A stretch of DNA of 64,000 bases from Microbacterium sp. H83 (GCF_001650405.1 NZ_LWCU01000003.1:46716-110715), one strand, 5' to 3'. Shown: positions 7,855 through 16,038, counted from the stretch's first letter. The notes: generated by a model from the sequence alone, not told the origin. Numbers and translations are program-made.

Positions 7855-8414
7855 CCAGTGGAATTCACGACACCGGAGAGGTCACCCGCACACCCGGCAC
7901 CGAGACGGCCGTCCTGGCCGGCGGCTGCTTCTGGGGCGTGGACGAGCTCATCCGCAAGCAGCCGGGCGTGATCAGCACCCGCGCCGGATACACCGGCGGG
8001 CAGAACGATCACGCCACCTACCGCAACCACCCCGGCCACGCCGAGGCCGTGGAGATCGTCTTCGACCCATCGAAGACGACGTACCGGGACATCCTGGCGT
8101 TCTTCTTCCAGATCCACGACCCGTCGACCCTGAACCGTCAGGGCAACGACATCGGCACCAGCTACCGGTCGGCGATCTTCCCGCTCACCCCCGAGCAGGA
8201 GCAGGTCGCCAAGGAGACGATCGCCGACGTCGATGCCTCCGGCCTGTGGCCAGGATCGGCTGTCACCACGATCGAGCCCGCCGGCCCGTTCTGGGAGGCC
8301 GAGCCTGAGCACCAGGACTACCTCCAGCGGTATCCGAACGGCTACAACTGCCACTACCCTCGTGCCGGCTGGGTCCTGCCCCGCCGCATCCAGGCGACCG
8401 AGGCTTCCGTCTGA
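7851..8414 (+). CDS. msrA: Peptide methionine-S-sulfoxide reductase MsrA (copy 2)
   Basis: This 187-aa protein carries the catalytic [10 protein letters not shown] near residue 26, [31 protein letters not shown] and a C-terminal [10 protein letters not shown]. Its ATG overlaps the msrB stop by 4 nt, so MsrB and MsrA are co-translated and cover both sulfoxide epimers. It is only moderately similar to the copy at 883-1383. A strong hairpin follows 9 nt after the stop. Together with cysS and the glycosylase it makes a repair-oriented operon. Confidence 0.96.
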   Translation: MTSGIHDTGEVTRTPGTETAVLAGGCFWGVDELIRKQPGVISTRAGYTGGQNDHATYRNHPGHAEAVEIVFDPSKTTYRDILAFFFQIHDPSTLNRQGNDIGTSYRSAIFPLTPEQEQVAKETIADVDASGLWPGSAVTTIEPAGPFWEAEPEHQDYLQRYPNGYNCHYPRAGWVLPRRIQATEASV

Positions 8415-8422
8415 CCATGTCC

Positions 8423-8466
8423 ACGTGGGGGCGTGCCACCGCTGAGCCGGTGGCGCGCCCCCACGT
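8423..8466 (+). terminator. Hairpin terminator after msrBA
   Basis: A 19-bp stem (ACGTGGGGGCGTGCCACCG pairing with CGGTGGCGCGCCCCCACGT, one G-T mismatch) closes a 6-nt CTGAGC loop. There is no T-run, which is normal for actinobacterial terminators. It lies 9 nt after the msrA stop and separates msrBA from the RraA-like gene. Confidence 0.75.
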
Positions 8467-8498
8467 CATCAGTGACGGAGGAATGATGCGGAACGACC

Positions 8499-9185
8499 GT
8501 GAACGAAGATGAAGACAACGCGGTGGAGCGACGTCGCGCAGCGTCAGCCGCAGTCCTCACATGCGCAGACCTGACCGATGCGCTCGGCCGGAAGCACCGT
8601 CACCGCGCCCATATCACCGGGCTCGTCAGCCCGACACCCGAACGCATCCTGTTCGGGCGCGTCGCGACGATCTCCTTCTTCCCGACCTGCCACGCCATAC
8701 TTGACCCGGAGGAATACACCTTCGGACGGCTGTTCCACCAGGCCGTCGACGGATCAGCAGCTAATCCCGGCAATACGGTCCTCGTGATGGCCAGCAACGG
8801 CCACAGCTCGACGTCTCTCGCCGGTGGAACGAAGCTCTCCCGTGCGACCAACGTCGGCCTCGCCGGCGTCCTAACTGACGGACGCCTTCGCGACTTCGAC
8901 GAACTGGCCGCGGAACCGTTCGCCGCATGGTGCTCGGGAGAGGCCGTCGCCTGGGGTGGAGCAGTGGTCACGCCGTTTCAGGCAAATATCCCCGTCGTCA
9001 TCGAAGGAGTGGGCATCTATCCGGGCCAGTACATCTTCTGCGACTCATCGGGAGCCGTCGTCATCCCCGACAGCGACATCGACGAAGTGCTCGAGACCGC
9101 CCATCAGATCCGCGCCGACGACAGCGCGTCCCGTGACCTGATCGCGCGGGAAGGTCGCAACGGAGGCCTGACACGCGAGCGGTGA
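8499..9185 (+). CDS. RraA-like / HMG-CHA aldolase family protein
   Basis: This 228-aa protein has the RraA fold: LTCADLTDALGR at the start, GNTVLVMASNG, GGTKLSRATNVGLAGVLTDG, then RLRDFDEL, which is the metal and substrate site (G-x-x-x-D-G-x-x-R-D). The family splits into RNase E regulators and divalent-metal aldolases or decarboxylases acting on 4-hydroxy-4-methyl-2-oxoglutarate or oxaloacetate. Sequence alone does not separate these, and actinobacterial members are usually lyases. The GTG start follows a GGAGGA about 20 nt away, so initiation may be weak. It ends 2 nt from the end of the convergent AraC gene. Confidence 0.75.
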   Translation: MNEDEDNAVERRRAASAAVLTCADLTDALGRKHRHRAHITGLVSPTPERILFGRVATISFFPTCHAILDPEEYTFGRLFHQAVDGSAANPGNTVLVMASNGHSSTSLAGGTKLSRATNVGLAGVLTDGRLRDFDELAAEPFAAWCSGEAVAWGGAVVTPFQANIPVVIEGVGIYPGQYIFCDSSGAVVIPDSDIDEVLETAHQIRADDSASRDLIAREGRNGGLTRER

Positions 9186-9187
9186 TC

Positions 9188-9943
9188 TCACGGTGCCGGT
9201 GGCGTGGTGTTGTTGCGCCATTGGCGGGGTGTGGTGCCGAATTCTTCGCGGAAGATGCGGCTGAAGTGGCTGGCGGAGACGAATCCGTGCTGTTGGGCGA
9301 GGACGCCGATGGGGACGTCGATGGTGGCCGGTGCGGTCAGGGCGTCGCGGACGCGGCGCAGGCGCTGGGATTGGATCAGCTGCGCGAGCCTGATGTCCGC
9401 GCGGGACATCTCTGCGTAGAGCAGACGCTCGGACACGTGCAGGTCCTTCGCGATCCTGGCGGCTCCGAGGCCGGGGTCGGTGAGGTTGTCGAGCACGTAG
9501 GTGACGATCTGCTCGGCCAGCGGATACCGGGTCGTGGCGCGGTCGGGAGTGAGGGCGCTGAGCAGGGTGACTTTCAGCAGGTCGGCGACGGGTGCGAACA
9601 CGTCGACCTCGTCGCGAAGGCTGAGTTCGGAGTCCATCACGCCCCCGAGCACGGACCGCAGCAGCGCCGCCAGCGAGGTCCGCTCCTGCAGGTCGACACC
9701 CGAGACCTCAGCGACCTGATCCGCCGTCAACCCCACCACACCCAACGGCACCTCGACGATCATGCGATCGGCATCCTCGGTGGGCATCGCGCTCTCCACC
9801 GTCGAGCGGGGGACAACGACGATGCTCCCGGGGGTCAGCTCAGCGTCCCGCCCCTGCAGCGACAGGACCGAGGCGTTCCGACGCTGGTAGATGACTAACA
9901 GGTGGTCCTCGCTGCGACCACGGGGAGAGCTGACCGTCATCAC
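9188..9943 (-). CDS. AraC-family regulator, N-terminally shortened copy
   Basis: This 251-aa protein has only about 64 residues of its own before joining the sequence shared with the AraC gene at 2674-3699, so most of the AraC-binding-like sensor domain is missing while the double HTH is intact. The unique N-terminal part (DHLLVIYQRRNASVLSLQ, LTPGSIVVVP) is homologous but clearly diverged from the other copy, whereas the rest is nearly identical DNA. The ATG overlaps the stop of the upstream 194-aa gene (ATGA), so it is translated by coupling. It may be a constitutive or effector-blind regulator competing for the same sites, or a decaying gene. Confidence 0.82.
   Translation of the reverse strand: MMTVSSPRGRSEDHLLVIYQRRNASVLSLQGRDAELTPGSIVVVPRSTVESAMPTEDADRMIVEVPLGVVGLTADQVAEVSGVDLQERTSLAALLRSVLGGVMDSELSLRDEVDVFAPVADLLKVTLLSALTPDRATTRYPLAEQIVTYVLDNLTDPGLGAARIAKDLHVSERLLYAEMSRADIRLAQLIQSQRLRRVRDALTAPATIDVPIGVLAQQHGFVSASHFSRIFREEFGTTPRQWRNNTTPPAP
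9201..9750 (-). repeat. Right arm of a 550-bp inverted repeat
   Basis: This is the reverse-complement partner of 3074-3623. The repeat covers the shared C-terminal part of the two AraC genes. The arms enclose 5.6 kb with eight genes. Mismatches are scattered single substitutions, mostly synonymous. Confidence 0.9.
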
Positions 9944-10524
9944 AGGACTGCTTCCTCGATCAGCTCATAGATGTTCGCCCGGCGGAGGTCGCTGGCGTGA
10001 AAGACGAGCCCGTCGCCCCGGTGCGGTGGCTGCTCTGCGACATGCCGCACGCACGCGGCGGCGAGATCTCGCTCGGCCGGTGACATCACCACGACTCCAA
10101 TCACGGTCGTGTCCGCGCCGACGAGATTGGTGGCGCTCCTGCTCACCTCACCGACTACGCCCGTCGCCAACCTGTGTACTCGGGCTCGAGACATCGTGCC
10201 GGCACCGTCGAACGCCACCACCACCGTTCCGGGCCGAACGATGTGCAGCGCGGCGGTCACCTCATGCTCGATGCGTGAGGCCAACGCCCGTCGAGCCCGG
10301 ATGCCCAGGCCCCTACGAAACCGATAGGCCGCCACGACCAGGCGCTCGTCCTCAGCCACCCGCTCCGCAAGAGGCGAGGGAACGAGCATCAGAAACTCTT
10401 GCGCGTCACCGAGCTTGACAGGCAGGTCCACCGAACGCCCCTCTCCTGCGGAGCGCGCAACGTTCTCGACGGGCGCGCGTGGGCAGCCGCACCGAGCCCT
10501 CGGCTCGGACGTTCTCGCGCACAC
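9940..10524 (-). CDS. Hypothetical protein, 194 aa
   Basis: I do not recognise a family. The protein is soluble and Arg/Val rich, with an unconserved basic, cysteine-containing first 30 residues that suggests the true start may be downstream, for example the Met at 10389 (MLVPSPLAERV). Readable blocks are ERLVVAAYRFRRGLGIRARR, TVVVAFDGAGTMSRARVHRL and GADTTVIGVVVMSPAERDLAAA, an alternating alpha/beta pattern. Its stop overlaps the ATG of the shortened AraC gene, so the two are a coupled pair. It could supply the sensing function that the AraC copy has lost, but this is inference. Confidence 0.6.
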   Translation of the reverse strand: MCARTSEPRARCGCPRAPVENVARSAGEGRSVDLPVKLGDAQEFLMLVPSPLAERVAEDERLVVAAYRFRRGLGIRARRALASRIEHEVTAALHIVRPGTVVVAFDGAGTMSRARVHRLATGVVGEVSRSATNLVGADTTVIGVVVMSPAERDLAAACVRHVAEQPPHRGDGLVFHASDLRRANIYELIEEAVL

Positions 10525-10831
10525 GGAAGATCCGTGAGCCGCGTGGCTTCCCGCACATCATGACCACTAGCCTACGACGACAGAAAAGGACTCGCCAGAC
10601 CAAAGTATGAGCCGGACGTCGATCGATGAGAGGTGTCATAGGTCTGAAAAGCAGGGCGCTCGGATCGCCTTAGGTGTTTCGGGTCGACTTGGATAAGGAC
10701 TTCGAGGTCCATTATTGTGAAGGTGTGAGATGCGAGCGTCCCGCTCCGCTGGACTTCACTGGGCCGGCCGGGCTGGCATCGCGTGACGGACGACTTCGAG
10801 TCCTGCGGACGGAGGAGACTACCCTGGAGGC
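10525..10831. other. Intergenic region between divergent genes
   Basis: This 307-bp gap separates the leftward hypothetical/AraC pair from the rightward tetR. No coding frame is convincing. A candidate rightward promoter is TTGGAT (10689-10694) with TATTGT (10713-10718), spacing 18 nt. No clear operator or RNA structure was seen. Confidence 0.4.
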
Positions 10832-11470
10832 GTGACTGCCGACGGAACGAGTGCGCGCCGGTTGACGCCGAAAGGGGCGGCAACGAGGGCGCGTATCGTC
10901 GACGCAGCGAACCAGCTGATGTATGAGCGAGGCGTTGCGGCGACGACCCTTGCCGACGTCCGAGCCGCCAGCGCGACATCGAAGTCTCAGGTTTATCAGC
11001 ACTTCGCCGACAAGGACGCACTCGTGAAGGAAGTCATCGAGACCCGGGCGGAGGACGTCCTGACGCAGCAGCGCCGGCGCCTTCGACGGGTGGAATCCCT
11101 ACGTGGGTTCGAGCTGTGGCGGGATGAGCTCGTCGAACGCAACGCGCTACGCAACGGCGCGTACGGGTGCCCGCTCGGGTCTCTGGCGAACGAGATCGCA
11201 GACCACAACGAGGATGCCCGCCGGGCGATCGCTGCCCACTTCGATGAGTGGCTGGAGATGCTGATCGATGCCGTGGAGAGGCTGAAGACACGCGGCGTGT
11301 TGCGCAGCGATGCGGACTCGCGAGCGCTTGCCAGTGGGCTGCTATCGGCACTGCAGGGAGGTTATCTTCTGGCGAAGGCGAGTCGAGATGTTTATCCGAT
11401 GCGTGCCGCTCTCGACATGGCTATCGCACAACTCGGGGCCTACGCGACTGAGACCGACTCCTCAGCCTGA
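10832..11470 (+). CDS. TetR-family transcriptional regulator
   Basis: This 212-aa protein has an N-terminal TetR HTH (ATTLADVRAASATSKSQVYQ, then HFADKDALVKEVI, residues about 37-70) and a TetR_C-like ligand domain with the NGAYGCPLGSLANEIAD block typical of the YcdC/Rut-like or LmrA-type group. The GTG start has CTGGAGG immediately before it and GGAGGAG 15 nt away. The ligand is unknown. It overlaps the DUF6510 gene tail-to-tail by 31 nt. Confidence 0.88.
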   Translation: MTADGTSARRLTPKGAATRARIVDAANQLMYERGVAATTLADVRAASATSKSQVYQHFADKDALVKEVIETRAEDVLTQQRRRLRRVESLRGFELWRDELVERNALRNGAYGCPLGSLANEIADHNEDARRAIAAHFDEWLEMLIDAVERLKTRGVLRSDADSRALASGLLSALQGGYLLAKASRDVYPMRAALDMAIAQLGAYATETDSSA

Positions 11471-11730
11471 TCCCGCCTCATCGCGAACGCAGTCATCCCC
11501 GCGAAGCTGAGGAAGAGGCGTTCACCGGCGTCGATGATCGTCGCCAGCACGTGGCTGCACGTCTTGCAGCGCACGACCAGCCCCGGGGCGTCCGGATACA
11601 CGACTGCCTCGGCAAGGGGCGCGATACGCCCGCAACCTCCGCACCGTCCTTCGATCATCGTTGCATCGGGCACGAGGAACTGGGCGAGAGGTCCGGCGAG
11701 GATGTTCCCGTCGAGGTGGCTGGTCATCAT
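11440..11730 (-). CDS. DUF6510 family small zinc-binding protein
   Basis: This 96-aa protein has two CxxC pairs, EGRCGGCGR (about residues 29-32) and VRCKTCSHV (about 54-57), consistent with a rubredoxin-like zinc or iron ribbon. DUF6510 genes in actinobacteria regularly follow a sulfite-oxidase-like enzyme and an FAD reductase, as here. The ATG overlaps the upstream reductase stop (ATGA), supporting a three-gene operon. A role as an accessory electron carrier or assembly factor is inferred only from this linkage. Confidence 0.8.
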   Translation of the reverse strand: MMTSHLDGNILAGPLAQFLVPDATMIEGRCGGCGRIAPLAEAVVYPDAPGLVVRCKTCSHVLATIIDAGERLFLSFAGMTAFAMRRDQAEESVSVA

Positions 11731-12485
11731 AGGCCTCCGAATCGTTCGGTGAGGATGTCTTGCGGCGCATGGCCGAGCTTCACGAGCCAGGGCGCGACGG
11801 CTTCGACGAAGCCTGTCGAACCGCACACGAAAATGCGTGGGCGGTCTTCCGGAGGGAGCGTCCGCGCCGCGACAGCCGATTCTGTGAGCCGTCCGACCGG
11901 CTCCCGCCATCCGGCTGGCGCTCGTCGCGTGTACACGAGGTCGATGGCGAACGACCCGTCCGACAGCTCGAGGAGCTCCTGGTGGAAGTAGACGTCCTCC
12001 GGGGTGCGCACCGAGTACAGCAGCCGGAACGGAACGGGATCGGATGCGGCCGCATGAGACGCCGCCATCGCGTAGAGGGGCACGACACCTGACCCGCCGG
12101 CGATGAGCTGCACGGGGCGCTGGCTCTGTCCCGGGCGCCAGAGGAAGAACGATCCCAGCGGTCCGTGGACCTCGAGCTGGTCACCGACGCGCAGTTCACG
12201 GACGAGGAACGGAGACACCTCGCCATCGGGCAGCTCATCGACCGCGAGGACGATCGTTCCGCCCGTCTCGGAGGATGCGATCGAATACGAACGTGTCGCC
12301 TGATAGCCGTCCGGAGCGGTCAGTCGCAGATCGAGATGGCTGCCCGCCTCGCTCCCCGGCCACCCCGGGACATCGAGCACCAGCCGAACCGCAGTCGGCG
12401 TCTCTGGACGCACCTCCGAAACCGTGGCGACGAACCACGACGGCCTCACGCGGGGGCGAAGCGGAGCGAGCCGGGTCTGCTCCAT
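11727..12485 (-). CDS. FAD/NAD(P)H ferredoxin-reductase-like oxidoreductase
   Basis: This 252-aa protein is a ferredoxin-NADP reductase superfamily member. The FAD site R-S-Y-S-I-A-S-S is near residue 75, the pyridine-nucleotide motif LIAGGSGVVPLYAM is near residue 125, and the C-terminal FVCGSTGFVEAVAPWL is typical. No 2Fe-2S domain is attached. It is coupled by ATGA overlaps to the molybdoenzyme upstream and to DUF6510 downstream, so it probably passes NAD(P)H electrons to or from the molybdenum site. Confidence 0.88.
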   Translation of the reverse strand: MEQTRLAPLRPRVRPSWFVATVSEVRPETPTAVRLVLDVPGWPGSEAGSHLDLRLTAPDGYQATRSYSIASSETGGTIVLAVDELPDGEVSPFLVRELRVGDQLEVHGPLGSFFLWRPGQSQRPVQLIAGGSGVVPLYAMAASHAAASDPVPFRLLYSVRTPEDVYFHQELLELSDGSFAIDLVYTRRAPAGWREPVGRLTESAVAARTLPPEDRPRIFVCGSTGFVEAVAPWLVKLGHAPQDILTERFGGL

Positions 12486-13078
12486 CACCAGTAGCGTTCT
12501 TCCTTCCACGGATCACCGTAGATGTGATAGCCGCTCTGCTCCCAGAACCCAGGGTCGTTCGTCGGCATCATCGTCAATGCCCGGACCCACTTCGCGCTCT
12601 TCCAGAAGTACAGATGCGGGATCAGGAGACGTGCCGGCCCGCCGTGTTCTGCGTCGAGCGGTGCGCCTTCGGCCTCGGTCGCGATCCAGGCCTTGCCATC
12701 CAGGAGATCCTCAAGCGGCACATTCGTGGTGTAGCCGCCGTAGGAGTGCGCCATGACGTAGTCATGGGATGTCTCGACGTTCTCGAACAGCTTGTCCAGG
12801 CTCACCCCGCGCCAGGCCATGTCGAGCTTGGACCAGTGCGTGACGCAGTGGATGTCGACCGTGATGTCCTCGGCACCGAGCGCCAGGAACTGCTCCCAGT
12901 TCCAGTGATGCTCGGTACCGGTCTCATCGAGGATGGCGAAATCCCACGTCTCGGTATCGACATAGGGGGTGGGACCGGCGGTGAGCACCGGCCAGTTGTC
13001 GAACAGCGTCTGTCCCGGAGGGAGCTGATCATCGGGTCCACGCCGGCGTCCCGCGAATCCGCGAGTAGTGAACGACAT
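12485..13078 (-). CDS. Sulfite-oxidase-like molybdopterin oxidoreductase
   Basis: This 197-aa protein is a minimal molybdopterin domain of the sulfite oxidase family (YuiH-like, no dimerisation domain). The Mo-ligand cysteine is in VDIHCVTHWSKLDMAWRGV near residue 79. HSYGGYTTNVPLEDL, HGGPARLLIPHLYFWKSAKW and the C-terminal GDPWKEERYW are family signatures. There is no Tat signal, so the enzyme is cytosolic. The natural substrate of this subfamily is not established. It leads the operon with the reductase and DUF6510 and is divergent from moaA, which supplies its cofactor. Confidence 0.9.
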   Translation of the reverse strand: MSFTTRGFAGRRRGPDDQLPPGQTLFDNWPVLTAGPTPYVDTETWDFAILDETGTEHHWNWEQFLALGAEDITVDIHCVTHWSKLDMAWRGVSLDKLFENVETSHDYVMAHSYGGYTTNVPLEDLLDGKAWIATEAEGAPLDAEHGGPARLLIPHLYFWKSAKWVRALTMMPTNDPGFWEQSGYHIYGDPWKEERYW

Positions 13079-13257
13079 ACATCGCCCCTTCCGTCTTCTC
13101 TGGCTGTACACCACCGACGATATTGCGGGAGCTCTCTCGCTGATCGCCTGGTCCTGCGCGGAACTTGCCCATGACTGCAGGTGATGAGTCCCCGGGGTGA
13201 AAACGGGCCACTGTGCCGACCACACTGTGGAACAGGACGCCCCACCGGGCGACCTCG

Positions 13258-13266
13258 CCCCCCCCC
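13258..13266 (+). repeat. C9 homopolymer in moaA leader
   Basis: Nine consecutive C residues lie 28 nt before the moaA start, within the divergent 215-bp gap between the molybdoenzyme and moaA. The tract is outside coding sequence. It could alter leader structure or expression if its length varies. Confidence 0.5.
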
Positions 13267-13293
13267 GCAAGCATCGAGAAGAAGTCTGTGACC

Positions 13294-14352
13294 ATGTGCC
13301 CTGTTGCGCTCGGCATGCCGACCGTTCGCCATCGCGCGCGCTCGACGGTCGGCCGACCCGAGACACCGTTTCTCGTGGACAGGTTCGGGCGCACCGCGCG
13401 AGACCTGCGCGTATCGATCACAAGCGCCTGCTCGCTGCGTTGCACATACTGCATGCCGGCGGAAGGCCTGCCCATCGTCCCTCGCGGGGAGTTGCTGACT
13501 CCGGAAGAGATCGCGCGTCTGGTCACCATAGCCGTCCACGATCTCGGAGTCCGTGAGGTGCGCTTTACCGGCGGCGAGCCGCTTACGCGACCTGATCTGG
13601 TCGAGATCGTGCGCCAGACGACGACAGCCGTGCCCGGCCTGCCGGTGTCGATGACGACCAATGGGATCGGCCTCGACCGCAAGGCGCCGCAGCTTGTGGA
13701 GGCTGGACTGACGCGGATCAACGTGTCGCTGGACACGATCGACCGCGAGCATTTCGCCGCTGTCACCCGACGCGATCGCCTGCCTGCCGTGCTCAAGGGG
13801 ATCGAGGCGGCACAGTACGCAGGGCTCAGCCCGATCAAGATCAACGCGGTGGCGCTGCGCGAGACCCTCGCGGGTGCGCCCGACCTGCTGGCGTGGGCGC
13901 TTGCCAACGGCGTGCGGTTGCGGTTCATCGAACAGATGCCGCTGGATGCAGATCAGACATGGCGCAGAGACCACCTCGTCTCCGCCGAAGAATTTCTGTC
14001 TGTGCTCGGACGCCGATACCGGCTGACCCCGGCCGGGCGTGAAGACCCGTCCGCTCCCGCAGAGGAGTGGCTCGTCGACGGAGGCCCGGCCACCGTCGGC
14101 ATCATCGGGTCCGTCACACGCAGCTTCTGCGACGCGTGCGACCGAACCAGGCTGACAGCCGAAGGCTCGGTACGTTCCTGTCTGTTCGGAGACGACGAGA
14201 CAGACCTGCGCACGATGCTGCGAAGTGGAGCAGACGATGCCGCTATCGCCGACGCCTGGCGGGCGACGATGTGGGACAAACAGGCTGGGCACGGGATGGA
14301 AGAGAAGAGCTTTCGTCGACCGGCCCGTTCCATGGGAGCGATCGGAGGCTGA
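13294..14352 (+). CDS. moaA: GTP 3',8-cyclase MoaA
   Basis: This 352-aa radical-SAM enzyme starts molybdopterin synthesis from GTP. The SAM cluster motif is CSLRCTYC near residue 50, with GGEPL after it. The C-terminal 4Fe-4S ligands are [10 protein letters not shown] with a further Cys 13 residues on in RSCLFG, and the protein ends in the conserved G-G. The start MCPVALGMP is preferred because family members start with a similar P-x-G-x-P-T-V-R segment; an ATG 27 codons upstream adds unconserved sequence. It is followed 2 nt later by moaD. Confidence 0.95.
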   Translation: MCPVALGMPTVRHRARSTVGRPETPFLVDRFGRTARDLRVSITSACSLRCTYCMPAEGLPIVPRGELLTPEEIARLVTIAVHDLGVREVRFTGGEPLTRPDLVEIVRQTTTAVPGLPVSMTTNGIGLDRKAPQLVEAGLTRINVSLDTIDREHFAAVTRRDRLPAVLKGIEAAQYAGLSPIKINAVALRETLAGAPDLLAWALANGVRLRFIEQMPLDADQTWRRDHLVSAEEFLSVLGRRYRLTPAGREDPSAPAEEWLVDGGPATVGIIGSVTRSFCDACDRTRLTAEGSVRSCLFGDDETDLRTMLRSGADDAAIADAWRATMWDKQAGHGMEEKSFRRPARSMGAIGG

Positions 14353-14354
14353 CG

Positions 14355-14591
14355 ATGTCACGCATACTCGTCCGATACTTCGCAGCCGCCGCTGAAGCGG
14401 CTGGCTGCGAAGAAGAGCACGTCGAGGCGACGACCCTCGGAGAGGCGAAGGACGCGCTCCTCACAGCTCACCCGGCACTCGAGCCGGTGATCGCAAAGGG
14501 GACATTCCTCGTCGACGGCATCGCCTCACGCGATCCCGCGCGACCGGTCTCCGCGCAGGTGGACGTGCTGCCCCCGTTCTCCGGCGGCTGA
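14355..14591 (+). CDS. moaD: Molybdopterin synthase small subunit MoaD
   Basis: This 78-aa ubiquitin-like protein ends in the obligatory Gly-Gly (PPFSGG), which MoeZ adenylates and thiocarboxylates. ILVRYFAAAAEAAG opens the fold. It starts 2 nt after moaA, with GGAGG inside the moaA end acting as the ribosome site. Its partner MoaE is encoded 1.4 kb away on the other strand. Confidence 0.95.
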   Translation: MSRILVRYFAAAAEAAGCEEEHVEATTLGEAKDALLTAHPALEPVIAKGTFLVDGIASRDPARPVSAQVDVLPPFSGG

Positions 14592-14713
14592 GCCAAACCA
14601 CAAGCGGCTGAGGTCCGATCCACCGCGGGGGTCCACGTGTCGTGAACTGCATTCGTCTCCTGCGCTGCCATCCTCTTACGTGAGACGACCGCGGTGCTGC
14701 CCAGATCCTTGTC

Positions 14714-15226
14714 TCAGCAGGAATCGGAGTACAAGCGCTGGGGATGCATGCTGTCGCTCACCTCGTACACGGCATCGGATGATTCGCGTGGAATGTCCTC
14801 GCGCATGTAGCGGAGATGCCGTTCATGGGTGTCTGGGTGCGCCGGCTCACCGCCGTCGAGGAAGACGGTGAAGTGCCACGCCGAGCGCAGGCTAGAGCGC
14901 AGCAGTGACCAACCGTCGACAATCAGCATCCTGTCCTCAGGCGCGGCAGCGAGCTCGCTCTCAGGTCCGTTGTGGCGGAACATGCGCAGTATGGTTCGGA
15001 CGGCGTCATCGTCCGTGAACGGGGCCGCGCTGAGACGAGTCGCGTGACGTCCCACTGCACGCAGCGCTGCCGCCAGGGCGTCGGCGAAGTGCATGCGGGC
15101 TGCAGCGTCCACGCCGTCGATGGCGACGAGTATCCGGCCGCGTGGGTTTCTGCTGAGGACCTCCTGAGCGAGCTCCTCCCAGACGGCTGTCCCAGTGGCA
15201 CCTGAGGCGTTCGGAGACGAGGTCAA
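14714..15226 (-). CDS. Uridine-kinase-like protein with degenerate P-loop
   Basis: This protein of about 170 aa resembles actinobacterial uridine kinase-like P-loop proteins (RILVAIDGVDAAARMHFADAL near residue 32, HATRLSAAPF, then RMLIVDGWSLLR and FTVFLDGG). The Walker A G-V-D-G-A-G-K-T of true kinases is changed to G-V-D-A-A-A-R-M, with the lysine and threonine both lost, so ATP-dependent kinase activity is unlikely. The C-terminal R-H-x-R-Y block is kept. A TTG at 15226 with GGAGAA 7 nt upstream is the best start and overlaps no neighbour. It lies between moaD and a redoxin gene. Confidence 0.65.
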   Translation of the reverse strand: MTSSPNASGATGTAVWEELAQEVLSRNPRGRILVAIDGVDAAARMHFADALAAALRAVGRHATRLSAAPFTDDDAVRTILRMFRHNGPESELAAAPEDRMLIVDGWSLLRSSLRSAWHFTVFLDGGEPAHPDTHERHLRYMREDIPRESSDAVYEVSDSMHPQRLYSDSC

Positions 15227-15350
15227 CGTCGCTTCTCCGGCGGAACGATCAAGAGAGGATGTGTCTGCATCCTGTTCTGGTTGCGCACATCCTTGCCGAC
15301 TGCTCTCGCAGCGGTCTGCATCCGCGCTCTCGAGATGGCATCGATGGTTT

Positions 15351-15854
15351 TCATCGGTCTGCCTGCTTCCGATTCGCATCCGCATGCTGAGGCAACTCCC
15401 GGATGAGTTCGAGGACATCGTCGGGAACGAGTTGTCCCAACGTTCCGCAGGAGTACACGCTGATCACGACCGTCCCATCGGGATCCAGCACGAATCCGGT
15501 CGTCTGCAACTGCGGCGGGTCCACGGTGACGAACGCTCCAGTCGCGGCGGTGATCTGCTCCACGTCCACGCTGTGTCCGATCGGAAAAGTCAGCCCATAG
15601 CGCGCCACGAGCTCCGCGGTTATCGGCTCCTCGTCCGCAGTCACCGCGACGACAGCGATACCCGCGGCGGACAAGCGTCGTAGGCCGCGCTGGAACGCAC
15701 GCAGCTGCTCCACGCAAGACCGGCAGCCTGCTCCGCGAGAGAAGAGAACCACGCCGTACTGCCCGGCGAATACGGCCGGGATCGTTCGGCGTGTGCCTCC
15801 CACCTCGAGCAGCTCGAGGGCGGGGAACGCATCACCACCACGCAGCAACGACAT
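15351..15854 (-). CDS. Peroxiredoxin/AhpC-TSA-like redoxin
   Basis: This 167-aa thioredoxin-fold protein has the redox site SRGAGCRSCVEQLRAF near residues 39-54, a CxxC as in PRX-like2 or BCP-type redoxins. VVAVTADEEP and the TTGFVLDPDGTVVISVYS strand pair follow. There is no signal peptide. It probably reduces peroxides or acts as a thiol oxidoreductase in the cytosol. It is upstream of the degenerate kinase-like gene on the same strand with a 124-nt gap. Confidence 0.82.
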   Translation of the reverse strand: MSLLRGGDAFPALELLEVGGTRRTIPAVFAGQYGVVLFSRGAGCRSCVEQLRAFQRGLRRLSAAGIAVVAVTADEEPITAELVARYGLTFPIGHSVDVEQITAATGAFVTVDPPQLQTTGFVLDPDGTVVISVYSCGTLGQLVPDDVLELIRELPQHADANRKQADR

Positions 15855-16038
15855 CAGAGGCTCGCAAGAACGGTCCGAGCGGCCGCATCGGTGGGTGCGA
15901 CGCGGGCGGCTTCTGACGGGGGAAGTCGGTTGCCATGAAAGTTGTGTGCTTCAGTCTCAATGCCAGTCATCTGGCGCCTCTTTCCTCGGTGATTGCACCA
16001 TCGTTCACCCGGCGGGTTCGCTAGGTCGTGCGGTGTAT

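Noticed and set aside
13079..13293. Moco riboswitch upstream of moaA
   Set aside because: No arrangement of conserved stems matching the Moco RNA motif could be traced in the 215-bp gap.
12802..14361. 519-aa frame antisense to moaA and the molybdoenzyme
   Set aside because: It lies fully opposite well-supported genes, is Arg/Pro/Ala rich, and shows no domain. It is a high-GC shadow frame.
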